A DNA stretch of 64,000 bases from Candidatus Thiothrix anitrata. GTDB taxonomy: Bacteria > Pseudomonadota > Gammaproteobacteria > Thiotrichales > Thiotrichaceae. The position numbers and the translations under genes are program-made. This document shows, in pieces, positions 55,175 through 64,000 of the stretch. Positions within the stretch are counted from its first letter, which is position 1. The number at the start of each line of letters is the position of its first letter. The stretch lies in assembly GCF_017901155.1 (NCBI RefSeq), contig NZ_CP072800.1, forward strand, positions 372,001 to 436,000, written 5' to 3'. The notes below the pieces were generated by a model. It had not been told where the DNA came from. It did not search any database and saw nothing but the letters and a program-made list of their open reading frames with translations.

Positions 55175-56038
55175 ATGACCACGCCGACCACTTACATTTT
55201 GACCGTAACCTGCCCAGCGGCTACTGGGATTGTTGCCGCCATTACCGGGTTTCTCGCCGCCCAACAATGCTACATTACTGAAATGGCGCAATACGACGAT
55301 GAAATGACCCAGAAGTTTTTCTGCCGTATTATGTTCCGCCCTACCAATACGGCAAGCGATGCAATTGACAACATCCGCCAACAATTCGCGACGGTTGCCC
55401 AACAATTTACACTGAGTTGGTTAATCACCAATGCTACACGCCCTACTCGTGTGATGCTGATGGTGTCTAAAGCCGATCATTGCCTTGTGGATTTGCTATA
55501 CCGCAAACACAAGGGCGATTTAAATATGCAGGTGGTGTGTGTCGTATCCAACCACACCGAATTGCGCTCCGTCGTGGAACGCGAAGGCATCCGCTTTATT
55601 TGCCTGCCCGTCGACAAAACCAATAAAGCTGATCAAGAAGCGCGAATGCTGGAAATCGTTGCAGAAATGCAGGCCGAACTGGTGGTACTAGCGCGTTATA
55701 TGCAAATTCTCTCGAATGACACCTGCCGTAAACTCGAAGGCATGTGCATCAATATTCATCACTCGTTCTTACCCGGCTTCAAAGGCGCACGCCCGTACCA
55801 CCAAGCTTACGACCGTGGGGTCAAACTGATTGGCGCAACCGCGCATTACGTCACCTCCGATTTAGACGAAGGCCCAATCATTGAGCAATCTGTTGAGCGC
55901 GTCGACCACACCTATTTACCCGATGACCTTGCCGCGTTAGGGCGCGATTTGGAAAACAGTGCGCTGGCAAAAGCGGTGCGGTTGCACATTGAGCGGCGCG
56001 TGTTTGTGGATGGTAATAAGACTGTAGTGTTTAAATAA
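55175..56038 (+). CDS. purU: formyltetrahydrofolate deformylase PurU
   Basis: This 287-residue enzyme hydrolyses 10-formyltetrahydrofolate, supplying formate for purine synthesis and balancing one-carbon units. It has an N-terminal ACT domain (TYILTVTCPAATGIVAAITGF) and a formyltransferase-like domain with VLARYMQILS near 170, CINIHHSFLPGFKGARPYHQAY near 190 (catalytic Asn and His) and GATAHYVTSDLDEGPII with the key Asp. Confidence 0.95.
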   Translation: MTTPTTYILTVTCPAATGIVAAITGFLAAQQCYITEMAQYDDEMTQKFFCRIMFRPTNTASDAIDNIRQQFATVAQQFTLSWLITNATRPTRVMLMVSKADHCLVDLLYRKHKGDLNMQVVCVVSNHTELRSVVEREGIRFICLPVDKTNKADQEARMLEIVAEMQAELVVLARYMQILSNDTCRKLEGMCINIHHSFLPGFKGARPYHQAYDRGVKLIGATAHYVTSDLDEGPIIEQSVERVDHTYLPDDLAALGRDLENSALAKAVRLHIERRVFVDGNKTVVFK

Positions 56039-56043
56039 ATCAT

Positions 56044-56625
56044 CTACGGCACGGGGTAAACGCCATCTTTATAAACAAAGGGTAAAAAGAACGTTGTACC
56101 AATAGCGTTACCGTATTCATCAAGATTACGTACAAAAACAATACCGTCACGTACCTTACTGTCAACCTGTTCGTGATTATAACGAACTAAAATAAAGGGG
56201 GATTTCTGAGACTTATCAATAATAGCTGACAATAAGCGTGTATACGCTTGTTTGGAATCTGAGCGCACATACACTCTCACTTCGGTGTCATACAGGTTGT
56301 GATTAGCCATTTGGCTTAAGAGCGTAAACGTTGAGACTTGCGACTGCGCACTATCGACAATAAATATAAATGGCTTGGTTCGGTAATGAATGTTGGTAGT
56401 GTAATGCTTACGCGATGATAGGCTAATCGTACAGTTTTCCACATTGGCTAATTCTGCTCCCTTTAACAACGGCTGCATTTCATCCGGTATAGCCTCTACA
56501 GATAGTACGGAAGCTTTCGCCGCTTTGGGAGCATCGGGTTGAAGTTGGCATTCTTGTGCGGATACAAAGTGTGAGTTTATCAATAGCATGATGCTCAGTA
56601 TCCCAACAAACCCCGTCTTTATCAT
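56044..56625 (-). CDS. secreted partner of the metalloprotease toxin, candidate immunity protein
   Basis: This 193-residue protein has a signal peptide (MIKTGFVGILSIMLLINSHFVSA) and a mature beta/alpha region with two Cys (ECQLQPD and ENCTISLSS). No family was recognised. Its ATG overlaps the stop of the upstream metalloprotease gene (ATGA) and GGAG lies 10 bp before it, so the two are made together. A periplasmic protein coupled to a toxin-like gene would suit an immunity role against an effector acting in the envelope. This is inference from position. Confidence 0.6.
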   Translation of the reverse strand: MIKTGFVGILSIMLLINSHFVSAQECQLQPDAPKAAKASVLSVEAIPDEMQPLLKGAELANVENCTISLSSRKHYTTNIHYRTKPFIFIVDSAQSQVSTFTLLSQMANHNLYDTEVRVYVRSDSKQAYTRLLSAIIDKSQKSPFILVRYNHEQVDSKVRDGIVFVRNLDEYGNAIGTTFFLPFVYKDGVYPVP

Positions 56626-58733
56626 GGACAATGCTCCATTTTTTGGCCTTCTGGTGAGTAACAAACACCCGTGGAAGAATCTTTATAATATTCCCGCTCT
56701 GGCAATTTTGCCCATATACGATAAGTATTTTCATGATGCGCGACATTACCCAATGGCCCCGGCAGTGCCGTCCCCGGATGATCATTCCATCCTCCTCCTA
56801 TATCCGTATGCCCGATTTCATGAGCAAAAATAACATCAGCAGGCATAAAACCAAAACTTGGTTTACGGTCTAGGCCATCCCAATAAAGCACACTTCCTAC
56901 CCCCTTGGGTTCTCTTTCTTCGTAAATAATATTCAAATAATCATCAGACTCCAGTAGATTTGACAGTGTTTCATAACCATTGGGGGAATCAGCATATCGA
57001 CGAATGGTAGCTTCAATATTGGCTTTGCTCCCTTGAAACGGTGCTACAGTCGCGTCACCATCATCATGGTTAAGCATTTCATCGTAGCTATTGAAATAGC
57101 GCACTTTCTCAAGCGCACGTTCGGCTAATCGCTGACTGGCTTCGTCGTTAAAAAATGTTACAAATCTGGCACTCTCCATCCCCTCCTGAAAATCCCCACC
57201 CACTAATTCAGCAGCAATGCCTCCCGCAACACCAGCCAGCATCATCCGTTGTTGAGTCGCTAACGAGCTGCGCCCAGTGATACCCAATGTTTCACTCAAT
57301 GAATTCGCCAAAGGCGTTGCCATTGCTCCGGCGAAGCCTGAACGAAACTCTCCACCGCGTAATTCCTGTATTGCACCCTGAGTAATACCATGCGCCAGCG
57401 GCTTAGCATCACCAAACGGTGACTTACCGTTATCGCCATGCCCAACGTAAGTAGCGACTTTCCCACTGGCATAGTCCAGTGCCGCTTTTTTGGGATCTTC
57501 AATAATACTGGCAAGCGTTGACGCATCACGCAACGAACCCGCCGTATTGGTGATAGTAGCCGAGCCAGTGATTTTACCTGCACCGACCGCCACCCCAGCG
57601 GCACTACTCAATGCCTTGCTGATATTGCCATCTTCCACCGCCTGAACCGTATCGTGAATAGCCGCAACCGTATTAAAAGCCGTTGCGACAGGTGCAAGCG
57701 GCGTAAATTGCGCAACTTGGGCAACCGCACGAATCACCGGATTCTCAATAACGTTTTCAATAAAACCGCTCACAAAACCACTCAAACCACGACGATCTTT
57801 GGTAGGGTCAAAAGCTCCATTCTTATTATTATCCGCCCCCGCCACATGACCATACCGCGTATTTTCAGCAATGGCATTTAATAACTCCCCACCAGAAACC
57901 CGGTGTGTTTGTTGCTGGGTAATCGTTATGTCTTTGCCAACAGCCGCACGAAAGTCTGCCCGCGAACCCTCAAAACGGTAGTTCTGACGTTGTGCTGTTA
58001 TCCACGCAGGGGAATCGCTGGTGCTATCGAAATAAGGCTCACGGTAACTGTAAGCCTCGCGATACGGTTCTAATTGCTGATTAATAACATCAAGCCGCAC
58101 CTTGGCTGCCGGGTCTTGATGTTGTGGCTGCAACTGGGCGTACTCGGTGATGAGAGCCTGCATTTCACCCACTTTCAACTGCTCACCTGTGGCTGGCACT
58201 AACGCATGGTAATAAGCATCCGGGAGTTGTTCGAGGAATTGTTTACCATTGTATGCAGGCGTTATGAAACCCGAATCCAGCGCATTATCGTGAGCTGTGC
58301 GTACCGTCAGTGCTGCATGATCAGCCCCTGTCATCGAATAATCTTCTCTGCTCATTTTTTGAGTGAGGTTATCAACCGAGCGGGCTGCTAATGCCTGAAA
58401 ATCTTGGTTGTCTAGAACGGTTTTGCCAGTAGTCTGTAAACGCTCAGTACGCCAACGGGAAAATCCTTCAGGGGTATTCAAATCCGGTGGCATTGCTGGA
58501 ATCGGTGATGTTACGTTCGCAGGCACAGTTGTTACCGGCGTTGCTGCCGTTACTGTAGCCTTATGCTCAGCAGCGGTGTTTTTATCGTGACCGCCACTTT
58601 GATTACCTTGCCCTGCATCATCAGACAATGCTTGATTAAACTGCACTACACTGCGCTCATTCGCGGCTGGTGGTGTTTCCGCAACGGCACGCGTTGATGA
58701 CGATTCCACAGATGACTTAACACCGTCGACCAT
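56622..58733 (-). CDS. candidate polymorphic toxin with a C-terminal zinc metalloprotease
   Basis: This 703-residue protein has a disordered Thr/Ala/Pro-rich start without a signal peptide and a helical region with the calcium-loop-like DNNKNGAFDPTKD near 305. A Gly/Ala-rich pretoxin-like part follows (SGFIENVIENPVIRAVAQVA, LRGGEFRSGFAGAMATPLAN, VGGDFQEGMESARF), as in contact-dependent and two-partner toxins. The C-terminus holds a zinc site AHEIGHTD (HExxH at 638-642) and HHENTYR as third-ligand region. GGAGGGG precedes the ATG. The coupled secreted protein downstream may be its antidote. Secretion route unknown. Confidence 0.7.
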   Translation of the reverse strand: MVDGVKSSVESSSTRAVAETPPAANERSVVQFNQALSDDAGQGNQSGGHDKNTAAEHKATVTAATPVTTVPANVTSPIPAMPPDLNTPEGFSRWRTERLQTTGKTVLDNQDFQALAARSVDNLTQKMSREDYSMTGADHAALTVRTAHDNALDSGFITPAYNGKQFLEQLPDAYYHALVPATGEQLKVGEMQALITEYAQLQPQHQDPAAKVRLDVINQQLEPYREAYSYREPYFDSTSDSPAWITAQRQNYRFEGSRADFRAAVGKDITITQQQTHRVSGGELLNAIAENTRYGHVAGADNNKNGAFDPTKDRRGLSGFVSGFIENVIENPVIRAVAQVAQFTPLAPVATAFNTVAAIHDTVQAVEDGNISKALSSAAGVAVGAGKITGSATITNTAGSLRDASTLASIIEDPKKAALDYASGKVATYVGHGDNGKSPFGDAKPLAHGITQGAIQELRGGEFRSGFAGAMATPLANSLSETLGITGRSSLATQQRMMLAGVAGGIAAELVGGDFQEGMESARFVTFFNDEASQRLAERALEKVRYFNSYDEMLNHDDGDATVAPFQGSKANIEATIRRYADSPNGYETLSNLLESDDYLNIIYEEREPKGVGSVLYWDGLDRKPSFGFMPADVIFAHEIGHTDIGGGWNDHPGTALPGPLGNVAHHENTYRIWAKLPEREYYKDSSTGVCYSPEGQKMEHCP

Positions 58734-58964
58734 GATGCACCCCCTCCAAACTTCAGAAAATTAGTGTACCTATCAATAGCACTCAACATAAAAAATGGGG
58801 TATGACACAGATTACAAGTCATTTCCTCCTGATGAACGGCTTGATCCAATGAACCTAAGACTCCCAAAACAATATTGTCAGACTACATTTCACAGCAAAA
58901 TTATGTTACAAACCAAACCACGTACAACTGAGGGAGACATACCCTCCTGTGAAATCAACCAACG

Positions 58965-59468
58965 TTGTGGATAATCTTCCTAATGCCTTATATCGCCTTG
59001 CTAACGTTGAGCCTTTATGCCTTCTGGTTGGTTATGTCCGGCTTTTGGGATAACCCCTTGCTATTAACATTGGGCGCAGTTTCAACTGCTTTAGTGGCAT
59101 GGCTGAGCTGGCGCATCGAAAAACACTACCCCTTTCATTCTTTCATGCGGGTGTTGGCTAATTTGCCGCGTTACTGGCCTTGGCTGGTATGGGAAGTAGT
59201 CAAATCCAATGCCGATGTCCTTAAACGCATTTGGCTACCCAGCCGTTATCCGATTGACCCAGCGCAAAGCGTCTTGCCCATGAGCCAGCAAAGCCGCGTT
59301 GGGCGCACCATTTACGCCAATTCCATTACCCTGACCCCCGGCACGATTGCGGTGCGGGTGGATGGTGACAAGGTATTTGTACACGCCCTGCATTCCGACA
59401 GCATCCGTGACCTTGAACAAGGTGACATGGATCGTCGGGTCACTGCCCTAGAGGGAAAATCTGCATGA
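58965..59468 (+). CDS. mrpE: Na+/H+ antiporter subunit MrpE
   Basis: This subunit of about 161-167 residues has two to three N-terminal membrane helices and a soluble tail (WLPSRYPIDPAQSVLPM, ANSITLTPGTIAVRVDGDKVFVHAL, read in parts) that is the MnhE/MrpE hallmark. The start is either a TTG at 58965 or the ATG at 58983; neither has a strong ribosome-binding site. It is the first gene of the Mrp operon and overlaps mrpF by 4 bp. Confidence 0.9.
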   Translation: MWIIFLMPYIALLTLSLYAFWLVMSGFWDNPLLLTLGAVSTALVAWLSWRIEKHYPFHSFMRVLANLPRYWPWLVWEVVKSNADVLKRIWLPSRYPIDPAQSVLPMSQQSRVGRTIYANSITLTPGTIAVRVDGDKVFVHALHSDSIRDLEQGDMDRRVTALEGKSA

Positions 59469-59740
59469 TGTTTACTGCTGCTGCCATTGCCATTCTGGTG
59501 GTGATGGTTCTCGCCTTATTGTTCGCCATTGTTAGCCGCACGGTGTATGACCGGATTCTGGCAGTCAATATGTTCGGCACTAAAACGGTATTATTCATCG
59601 CGGTATACGGTTTCCTGACTGGCAGACCCGACTTTATGGATATTGCGTTGGTTTACGCCCTGATCAATTTCGTGGGTTTAATTGCGGTGTTGCGTTTTGT
59701 GCAAACCACGCACGGTGGTAATGTGGAGGATGAACATTAA
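59465..59740 (+). CDS. mrpF: Na+/H+ antiporter subunit MrpF
   Basis: This 91-residue protein has three membrane helices with SRTVYDRILAVNMFGTKTVL between the first two, the MrpF signature. It overlaps mrpE and mrpG by 4 bp and 1 bp. It is part of the seven-subunit Mrp complex that exchanges Na+ for H+. Confidence 0.92.
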   Translation: MMFTAAAIAILVVMVLALLFAIVSRTVYDRILAVNMFGTKTVLFIAVYGFLTGRPDFMDIALVYALINFVGLIAVLRFVQTTHGGNVEDEH

Positions 59741-60081
59741 TGGATGTGTTAATTAATGCCCTGAGCTGGACTTTATTAATGGGCGGTGTCTTCCTTGGTT
59801 TCAGTGGTGTACTGGGTTTATACCGCTTCCCGGATTTTTATACACGGGTACACGCGGCAAGCGTGACCGATACCTTGAGTGCTTTATGCATTATTGCGGG
59901 CTTGGTATTACAGGCAGGTTTCACCCTGATTTCAGTAAAACTCGGTTTAGTCCTGTTGTTATTGTGGTACACCGGCCCGGTAGCGAGCCATGCTCTGGTA
60001 CGTTCGGCACATTTGGGCAATTTACAACCGCTACTGGGCAAGCAAGCGGCAACCGGGAGGGCTAAGTCATCGAATTCCTAA
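59740..60081 (+). CDS. mrpG: Na+/H+ antiporter subunit MrpG
   Basis: This 113-residue protein has three membrane helices and the conserved GLYRFPDFYTRVHAASVTDTL near residue 26, then a GPVASHALVRSAH element near 85. It is a small core subunit of the Mrp complex. Its end overlaps the possible upstream start of the next gene. Confidence 0.92.
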   Translation: MDVLINALSWTLLMGGVFLGFSGVLGLYRFPDFYTRVHAASVTDTLSALCIIAGLVLQAGFTLISVKLGLVLLLLWYTGPVASHALVRSAHLGNLQPLLGKQAATGRAKSSNS

Positions 60082-60092
60082 TTGATATAGCC

Positions 60093-61073
60093 TTGCTGGC
60101 AATGTTAGCTATCACGGCGGTAACAGTGGTGCGCCTGCACAGTTTGTTCGCGATCATTATGCTGTTCGGCATTTTCAGCCTATTGTCTGCCAGCATCTTT
60201 GTGGCGTTGGATGCGGTGGATGTGGCATTCACCGAAGCTGCTGTAGGGGCGGGCATTTCCACCATCCTCATGTTATCGACGCTGGCGATTACCCGGCAGC
60301 GCAAACAGCGTTCAAAACACAACCCGTTATTGCCGCTATTGGTGGTGACGGTAACAGGCGCAATGCTGGTGTGGGGAACGTGGGATATGCCGCCGTTTGG
60401 TAGCCCTGATGACCCAATCCATCAACACGTTGCACCGCGTTTCATCGAGGAATCGCCCAAGGAAGTCGGTCTTCCCAATATGGTGACATCGGTGCTGGCA
60501 AGCTATCGCGGCTACGACACGATGGGGGAAGTGACAGTAGTTTTCACCGCATTGGTGGGGGTACTGGCATTACTCGGTGTGGGGCGAAAATACCTGTTTA
60601 CCCCACCGCATGATACCGGCTGCAAACCGCCGCGCCCGATTTTGCAGGTAGCGGTTAAACCGCTCATTCCGTTTGTGCTGCTATTCGCGCTGTACGTGCA
60701 ATTCCACGGTGATTTTGGTCCCGGCGGCGGCTTTCAGGCGGGAGTAATTTTTGCGGCAGGCATTATTTTGTATGCACTGGCATTTGGGATGGAATCTGCC
60801 CACGCTTTGACCCCACCGTGGTTACTGCGTCCGCTGGCGGCGTTAGGTGTGCTGATTTATGGCGGAGTCGGTGTGGTGGCGTTACTGAAAGGTGGCAAAT
60901 TTTTAGATTACAGCGTATTAGCGCATGACCCGGTACACGGGCAACATCTGGGCGTTTTAATCATTGAGTTCGGCGTGGGTTTGACGGTTGCTGCGGTGAT
61001 GATACTGGTTTTTTTTGCCTTCGCCGGGCGCGGTAATGCCAGTAACCATCCGCAGGAGGATAACCAGACATGA
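60093..61073 (+). CDS. mrpB: fused DUF4040 (MrpA C-terminal) and MrpB subunit
   Basis: This 326-residue membrane protein joins a DUF4040 region, normally the C-terminus of MrpA (IIMLFGIFSLLSASIFVALDAVDVAFTEAAVGAG, cited in parts at 20-55), to MrpB (FVLLFALYVQFHGDFGPGGGFQAGVIF near 195). No separate MrpA with its own tail is seen; the proton-pumping half is supplied by the MrpD-type genes downstream. The start is uncertain: a TTG at 60093 is the first standard option, though the reading frame and similarity extend about ten codons upstream (IEFLIDIALLAM). Confidence 0.85.
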   Translation: MLAMLAITAVTVVRLHSLFAIIMLFGIFSLLSASIFVALDAVDVAFTEAAVGAGISTILMLSTLAITRQRKQRSKHNPLLPLLVVTVTGAMLVWGTWDMPPFGSPDDPIHQHVAPRFIEESPKEVGLPNMVTSVLASYRGYDTMGEVTVVFTALVGVLALLGVGRKYLFTPPHDTGCKPPRPILQVAVKPLIPFVLLFALYVQFHGDFGPGGGFQAGVIFAAGIILYALAFGMESAHALTPPWLLRPLAALGVLIYGGVGVVALLKGGKFLDYSVLAHDPVHGQHLGVLIIEFGVGLTVAAVMILVFFAFAGRGNASNHPQEDNQT

Positions 61074-61456
61074 ATCTGTTTGACCAGTTTTTGGGGCATT
61101 ACAATTATTGGGTGGTAATTTTCCTGATGATGACCGGCTTTTATGCGGTCATTGCCAGTGACAATCTGATCAAGAAAATCGTCGGGCTGAATATTTTCCA
61201 GACCGCAGTTTTTATCCTCTATATTTCGATGGGCAAAATCATTGGCGGTACTGCGCCGATTGTCGTGACCCAAACCGCCGCACAAGCCGCTAATCCGGTG
61301 GTGTATTCCAACCCCTTGCCGCATGTGTTGATCTTGACCGCGATTGTGGTCGGCATTGCCACCACCGCATTGGGCTTAGCCTTGGTTATCCGCATTAAAG
61401 AGGCTTACGGCACGATCGAGGAAGATGAAATCCTCGCAAAGGATGCTGACGCATGA
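61070..61456 (+). CDS. mrpC: Na+/H+ antiporter subunit MrpC
   Basis: This 128-residue NuoK-like protein has three membrane helices: GFYAVIASDNLIKKIVGLNIFQ near 20, the middle helix, and NPLPHVLILTAIVVGIATTALGLAL near 80 (both NuoK/MrpC-type). It overlaps its neighbours by 4 bp on each side. Confidence 0.93.
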   Translation: MNLFDQFLGHYNYWVVIFLMMTGFYAVIASDNLIKKIVGLNIFQTAVFILYISMGKIIGGTAPIVVTQTAAQAANPVVYSNPLPHVLILTAIVVGIATTALGLALVIRIKEAYGTIEEDEILAKDADA

Positions 61457-62949
61457 TGGAAACCTTCGCGTTTTACCCGCATCTGCCGGTGTTACAAGTG
61501 GTAGTGCCAATGCTGGCAGCCCCCCTCTGTTATCTCTTGATAAAACCCCGGCTGGCCTGGGTGTTTGCCACCTTGGTCAGTTGGTTGACCTTTGCGATTG
61601 CGGTATTGCTGTTGCTGCAAGTCAGTGACGGTACGCTGTTGCAATACAATATCGGTAACTGGGAACCACCGTGGGGCATTGCCTATAATGTGGATCGCCT
61701 TAATGCCTTTGTGCTGCTGATTGTCAGCGGGATTGCCGCTGTGGTGTTTCCGTATGCTTGGCACAGTGTGCAAAAAGAAATTCCAGCCAAACAACAGACG
61801 CTGTTTTTCACTGCGTTGCTATTGTGTTTGGCGGGCTTGCTGGGCATGACCATTACCGGCGATGCCTTTAATGTATTTGTCTTGCTGGAAATTTCATCGC
61901 TATCGACTTACACCCTGATTAGTTTGGGCAAAGACCGGCGGGCATTGGCGGCTGCATTCCAATACCTGATTATGGGGACTATTGGCGGTACGTTCATCCT
62001 CATTGGGATTGGCTTGTTATACATGCTGACCGGTACGCTGAATATGGCGGATTTGGCAGCAAGGTTGGCAGAAGTGCAATCGTCGCGCACCATGCAAGCA
62101 GGCTTGGCGTTCATCGTGGTGGGGATAGGCTTGAAAATGGCAATGTTCCCGCTGCATTTGTGGTTGCCGAATGCGTATGCGTATGCACCGTCAGTGGTTT
62201 CCGCGTTCATTGCGGCAACCGCTACCAAAGTGGCGGTGTACGTGCTGCTGCGTTTTCTGCTGACGATTTTCGGCGTGGCGTTTGTGTTTGAGGCGATGCA
62301 GGTGCAATACCTGTTCTTGCCGCTGGCAGTCACCGCGATGCTGTTTGCCTCGGTCGTGGCGATTTTCCAGCAAGATGTGAAACGCATGTTGGCGTATTCG
62401 TCGGTAGCGCAACTGGGGTATATCCTGTTGGGGATTGCGCTGGTGAATGTTACCGGCTTGACCGCGACCTTGCTGCATTTGTTTAACCATGCTTTGATGA
62501 AAGGCGCGTTGTTCATGGCGTTGGGGGCAATCTGCCTGCGGGTCGGGGTTGCCACCCTTGACAGCATGGCAGGGCTGGGTAAGCAAATGCCTTGGACAAT
62601 GGCGGCGTTTGTGGCAGGTGGTTTGAGCCTGATTGGCGTGCCGCTGACGGTGGGTTTCATTTCCAAATGGTATTTGATTCTGGCGACGCTGGAACGCGGC
62701 TGGTGGCCGTTAACCGTAGCGATTCTGGTGGCTTCGCTATTGGCAGTGATTTACATCTGGCGCGTGGTGGAAGCGGCGTATTTCAAGGAACGCCCCGCTG
62801 ATGCCAAGCCAGTGAAAGAAGCCCCGTTGGGGATGCTGATTCCGACGTGGTTGCTGGTGATTGCCAATGTGTATTTCGGGGTGCAAACCGATGTGACGGT
62901 GGGCATTGCCCAAGCCGCTGCCACTAGCTTGTTGGGAGGTGCGCCATGA
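61453..62949 (+). CDS. mrpD: Na+/H+ antiporter subunit MrpD
   Basis: This 498-residue NuoL/M/N-type protein has 14 or so membrane helices. The conserved elements are FVLLEISSLSTYTLIS near 140 (key Glu), MFPLHLWLPNAYAYAPSVVSAFIAATATKVAVY near 215-255 (key Lys, cited as one region), LAYSSVAQLGYILLG near 312 and HLFNHALMKGALF near 335. It is a proton-pumping core subunit. It overlaps the next gene by 4 bp. Confidence 0.92.
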   Translation: MMETFAFYPHLPVLQVVVPMLAAPLCYLLIKPRLAWVFATLVSWLTFAIAVLLLLQVSDGTLLQYNIGNWEPPWGIAYNVDRLNAFVLLIVSGIAAVVFPYAWHSVQKEIPAKQQTLFFTALLLCLAGLLGMTITGDAFNVFVLLEISSLSTYTLISLGKDRRALAAAFQYLIMGTIGGTFILIGIGLLYMLTGTLNMADLAARLAEVQSSRTMQAGLAFIVVGIGLKMAMFPLHLWLPNAYAYAPSVVSAFIAATATKVAVYVLLRFLLTIFGVAFVFEAMQVQYLFLPLAVTAMLFASVVAIFQQDVKRMLAYSSVAQLGYILLGIALVNVTGLTATLLHLFNHALMKGALFMALGAICLRVGVATLDSMAGLGKQMPWTMAAFVAGGLSLIGVPLTVGFISKWYLILATLERGWWPLTVAILVASLLAVIYIWRVVEAAYFKERPADAKPVKEAPLGMLIPTWLLVIANVYFGVQTDVTVGIAQAAATSLLGGAP

Positions 62950-64000
62950 TGTTGGGGCTGTCATCCGAACAACTCATGCTGTTGGCTCTCATCCTGCCCC
63001 TGTTGGGTGGGGTGGGGATTCTGTTAAGCGGGCGTTTCCCGAATGTGCGCGAAGGCGTGACATTGACCACCGCCATCGCGGTATTGCTGGTGGTGTTTAG
63101 TTTGATTCCGGCAGTGTTAGCGGGGCAACGCCCTAGCGTGACCTTGCTGGAAGTGTTGCCGGGCTTGAGCCTTGCGTTCAAACTCGAACCCTTAGGAATG
63201 CTATTTGCAGCGGTGGCAGCGTTTTTGTGGCCGATCAACTCGCTGTATTCCATCGGCTATATGCGCGGCAACCAGGAAAAACACCAGACACGCTTTTACT
63301 TCTTCTTTGCAGTGGCAATTACCGCCGCGTTGGGGATTGCGTTTGCGGGTAACTTGCTGACGCTGTTCATTTTCTACGAAGTATTGACGCTTTCGACCTT
63401 CCCTCTGGTGGCGCATAAAGGCACGGAAAAAGCCATGCAAGCCGGGCGGGTGTATCTGGGCATTTTGATTACCACCTCGATAGGCTTGCTATTGCCTGCG
63501 ATTATTTGGACATGGCAAGTCAGCGGTACATTGGATTTTGTCCCCGGCGGTATCCTGTCCGGTAAGCTGGAAGGCGGCTTGCTGCTGGTGTTGCTGTTCC
63601 TGTTTATGTTCGGGATCGGTAAAGCAGCACTCATGCCGATTCACCGTTGGTTGCCTGCGGCGATGGTAGCACCCACGCCAGTCAGTGCCTTGCTGCACGC
63701 GGTAGCGGTGGTGAAAGCCGGGGTATTCAGCGTGGTGAAAATCGTCATGTACGTGTTTGGGCTGGACACGCTGCAAACCTTGCCGAATGTGGAATGGTTG
63801 CTGTACGTCGCCGCATTTACCGTGGTGCTCGCCTCGTTAATTGCGCTGCGTCAGGATAATCTCAAGCGGCGGCTGGCGTATTCCACCATTGGGCAACTCG
63901 GTTACGTGGTATTAGCAACGGCTATCCTTGCCCCTATTTCCATCGTCGGGGCGGCGTTGCACATTGTGGCGCACGCGGTCGGCAAAATTACCTTGTTCTT
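62946..64000 (+). CDS. second proton-conducting MrpA/MrpD-type membrane subunit (partial)
   Basis: This gene runs off the right edge; about 351 codons are present. It is another NuoL/M/N-type antiporter protein: FEVLTLSTFPLVAHKGT-like element (IFYEVLTLSTFPLV near 145), MPIHRWLPAAMVAPTPVSALLHAVAVVKAGVFSVV near 225-260 (as one region) and LAYSTIGQLGYVVL near 310. In this type of operon the MrpA pumping half is supplied by such a separate gene while its DUF4040 tail is fused to MrpB. The ATG overlaps the mrpD stop. Confidence 0.88.
   Translation, partial: MMLGLSSEQLMLLALILPLLGGVGILLSGRFPNVREGVTLTTAIAVLLVVFSLIPAVLAGQRPSVTLLEVLPGLSLAFKLEPLGMLFAAVAAFLWPINSLYSIGYMRGNQEKHQTRFYFFFAVAITAALGIAFAGNLLTLFIFYEVLTLSTFPLVAHKGTEKAMQAGRVYLGILITTSIGLLLPAIIWTWQVSGTLDFVPGGILSGKLEGGLLLVLLFLFMFGIGKAALMPIHRWLPAAMVAPTPVSALLHAVAVVKAGVFSVVKIVMYVFGLDTLQTLPNVEWLLYVAAFTVVLASLIALRQDNLKRRLAYSTIGQLGYVVLATAILAPISIVGAALHIVAHAVGKITLF

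Overview
The window looks like chromosomal DNA of a gammaproteobacterium. The housekeeping genes are of that type (rfaH, pilS/pilR, yheS, yjgA, tmcA, uppP, a PP0621-family gene, thiS-thiG-trmB). The overall mix (seven Mrp antiporter genes, heavy-metal RND efflux, many small defence and toxin-antitoxin modules, base composition slightly above 50% GC) would fit a Thiothrix-like filamentous sulfur bacterium. That genus guess is an inference and was not tested.

Layout. 1-7.5 kb is a metal, probably copper, homeostasis region: the N-terminal part of a TonB-dependent copper receptor running off the left edge, two small envelope proteins, a CzcB/CzcA-type RND pair and a small periplasmic partner. 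7.5-11.2 kb has tRNA-Phe with a strong promoter, an unknown membrane protein, a NERD-nuclease/helicase fusion and an orphan ribbon-helix-helix protein. 11.2-26.2 kb is an accessory defence island: an AbiE toxin-antitoxin pair flanked by two copies of the 3' end of an M15-peptidase-like gene; a six-gene minus-strand cluster (small protein, DndD-like ATPase, DndE-FtsK fusion, AAA ATPase, DUF4435 protein, Dnd-associated methyltransferase) followed by the M15-like gene; a divergent sulfur-binding-domain HNH restriction enzyme; then a stretch of decayed toxin-antitoxin genes (AbiEi-like, HipBA, Fic) threaded between two intact copies and one fragment of a HIT-family gene.

26.2-30.7 kb carries a MoxR-DUF58-TgpA cluster and yjgA. 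30.8-34.4 kb has a DUF1703-type AAA/PD-(D/E)XK protein and an unrecognised two-gene unit. 34.5-38.2 kb is a Gld-like ABC system. 38.4-50.6 kb is core genome (rfaH, folM-like, midA-like, uppP, tmcA, glnB, nadE, pilS/pilR, yheS). 50.8-56.0 kb has an orphan response regulator with an Hpt protein, thiS-thiG-trmB, a secreted protein and purU. 56.0-58.7 kb holds a candidate polymorphic metalloprotease toxin with a translationally coupled secreted partner. 59-64 kb is an Mrp Na+/H+ antiporter operon running off the right edge.

Two observations stand out. First, the Dnd-like cluster has DndD and DndE modules but no DndA, DndB or DndC in the window, it embeds an AAA + DUF4435 pair resembling the PARIS effector pair, and it lies beside an enzyme family that attacks phosphorothioated DNA; this looks like a defence system that is not ordinary phosphorothioation. 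Second, six GC-rich palindromic elements sit in frame inside four protein-coding genes (czcB, czcA twice, tmcA twice, nadE), adding Pro/Gly/Glu-rich peptides to conserved enzymes. No CRISPR array, rRNA gene or complete insertion sequence was seen.
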